A stretch of DNA of 64,000 nt from Lewinellaceae bacterium (GTDB lineage: Bacteria > Bacteroidota > Bacteroidia > Chitinophagales > Saprospiraceae). A program made the position numbers and the translations under genes. The DNA is taken from the NCBI GenBank assembly GCA_020636405.1, contig JACJXW010000004.1, positions 3,956,001-4,020,000 of the forward strand. The letters run 5' to 3'. The notes below the pieces were generated by a model that was given only the letters and a program-made list of their open reading frames with translations, searched no databases and had not been told where the DNA came from. This document shows positions 63,794 to 64,000 of the stretch, piece by piece (position 1 is the first letter of the stretch; each line of letters opens with the position of its first letter).

Positions 63794-64000
63794 CTATTTC
63801 CTGCCTCCGTCAAGGCGATCCTGTAAGGCCTTCAGCTCATCCCATTTTCCCTCATGGGCCAGTTTAGCCTGTTCGGGCCAGGTATCCGGGACGGCGAGGC
63901 GATAGCGTTCGCCGGCTTCGGTGAGGATCTCATTCAGGCGGTCCACCGATGAAGCCGCGAGTTCCGCCCAGGTATTGATGCCGGCGGCATTCATGAGCCC
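63794..64000 (-). CDS. C-terminal part of a helix-hairpin-helix protein (runs off the window)
   Basis: The sequence from the window edge reads GLMNAAGINTWAELAASSVDRLNEILTEAGERYRL, then AVPDTWPEQAKLAHEGKWDELKALQDRLDGGRK. This is the DUF4332-like/HhH C-terminal module found on several Bacteroidota proteins, including one type with an N-terminal coiled coil. The open reading frame continues past base 64000 without a start, so the M that appears in it is internal. Its N-terminal domains and role lie outside this window. Confidence 0.68.
   Translation of the reverse strand, partial: GLMNAAGINTWAELAASSVDRLNEILTEAGERYRLAVPDTWPEQAKLAHEGKWDELKALQDRLDGGRK

Noticed and set aside
1..64000. tRNA, rRNA, CRISPR arrays, integrases or phage genes
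   Set aside because: Read through intergenic stretches on both strands; no cloverleaf TPsiC-loop motif, regular spacer repeats or mobile-element proteins were found. A tRNAscan-SE and CRISPR search would be decisive.

Overview
The window comes from a Gram-negative bacterium of the Bacteroidota, most likely the class Saprospiria (Lewinella/Haliscomenobacter-like). The evidence is lipobox lipoproteins, a TonB-dependent receptor with a carboxypeptidase-regulatory N-terminus, type IX secretion (T9SS) C-terminal sorting domains, a PorT-like barrel beside ubiE, PorV-family, DUF4403, DUF5689, DUF4230 and DUF6438 proteins, and promoters of the Bacteroidetes TTTG-N19-TAnnTTTG type instead of -35/-10 boxes. 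Most of the window is ordinary chromosome: dense single genes and short operons, with no integrase, transposase, phage gene, CRISPR array, tRNA or rRNA that I could see.

Layout. 1-7062 (mostly minus): tilS 5' end, a PfkB kinase, aspartokinase, a periplasmic TPR protein and gyrA. 7317-8737: ubiE/menG overlapping a porT-like gene. 8857-10742 (minus): an OmpA-domain protein and an AcpH-like protein. 11009-17588 (plus): ychF, an RluE-like pseudouridine synthase, an aldo/keto reductase overlapping an FAD oxidoreductase, arginine deiminase, a thioesterase and a YihY/BrkB membrane protein. 17605-22587: a T9SS/adhesin patch with a damaged HYR-repeat adhesin, an FG-GAP/ASPIC protein with a T9SS tail, and a PorV/PorQ-family barrel. 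22587-23257: a gene-free stretch full of palindromes, containing a MITE-like element, a possible structured RNA and terminators, ahead of an RRM protein gene. 23661-27380 (minus): a lipoprotein, then cca and a dus gene in tandem. 27584-38504: nhaD, lipoproteins, DUF4403, a PDZ protein, a large BNR/sortilin-like protein and PBP1A. 38743-39822: a small HTH protein and trmN6. 39922-46093: a DUF5689 lipoprotein and TonB receptor divergent from a secreted endonuclease/exonuclease/phosphatase. 46345-53164: a PIF1-like helicase, a DUF4230 protein, a NarL-type regulator, a LysM protein and a CNNM/CBS protein. 53179-58551: a fructokinase-like kinase, glpD and GH31 alpha-glucosidase. 58553-64000 (minus): a DUF6438 lipoprotein, yidC, an aminotransferase, a lipoprotein and the 3' end of a helix-hairpin-helix protein.

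How genes work together. Several genes serve the cell surface: PorT-like and PorV-like parts or partners of T9SS, three putative T9SS cargos, OmpA, YidC and PBP1A. The TonB receptor/DUF5689/nuclease locus looks like a compact system for attacking an extracellular phosphodiester substrate and importing the product; this is inferred from gene content and divergent arrangement. Translation and RNA maintenance genes (tilS, ychF, rluE-like, cca, dus, trmN6) are scattered through the window. The strongest anomalies are the HYR adhesin, whose two ends both look like deletion junctions, and the palindrome-rich intergenic region at 22587-23095.
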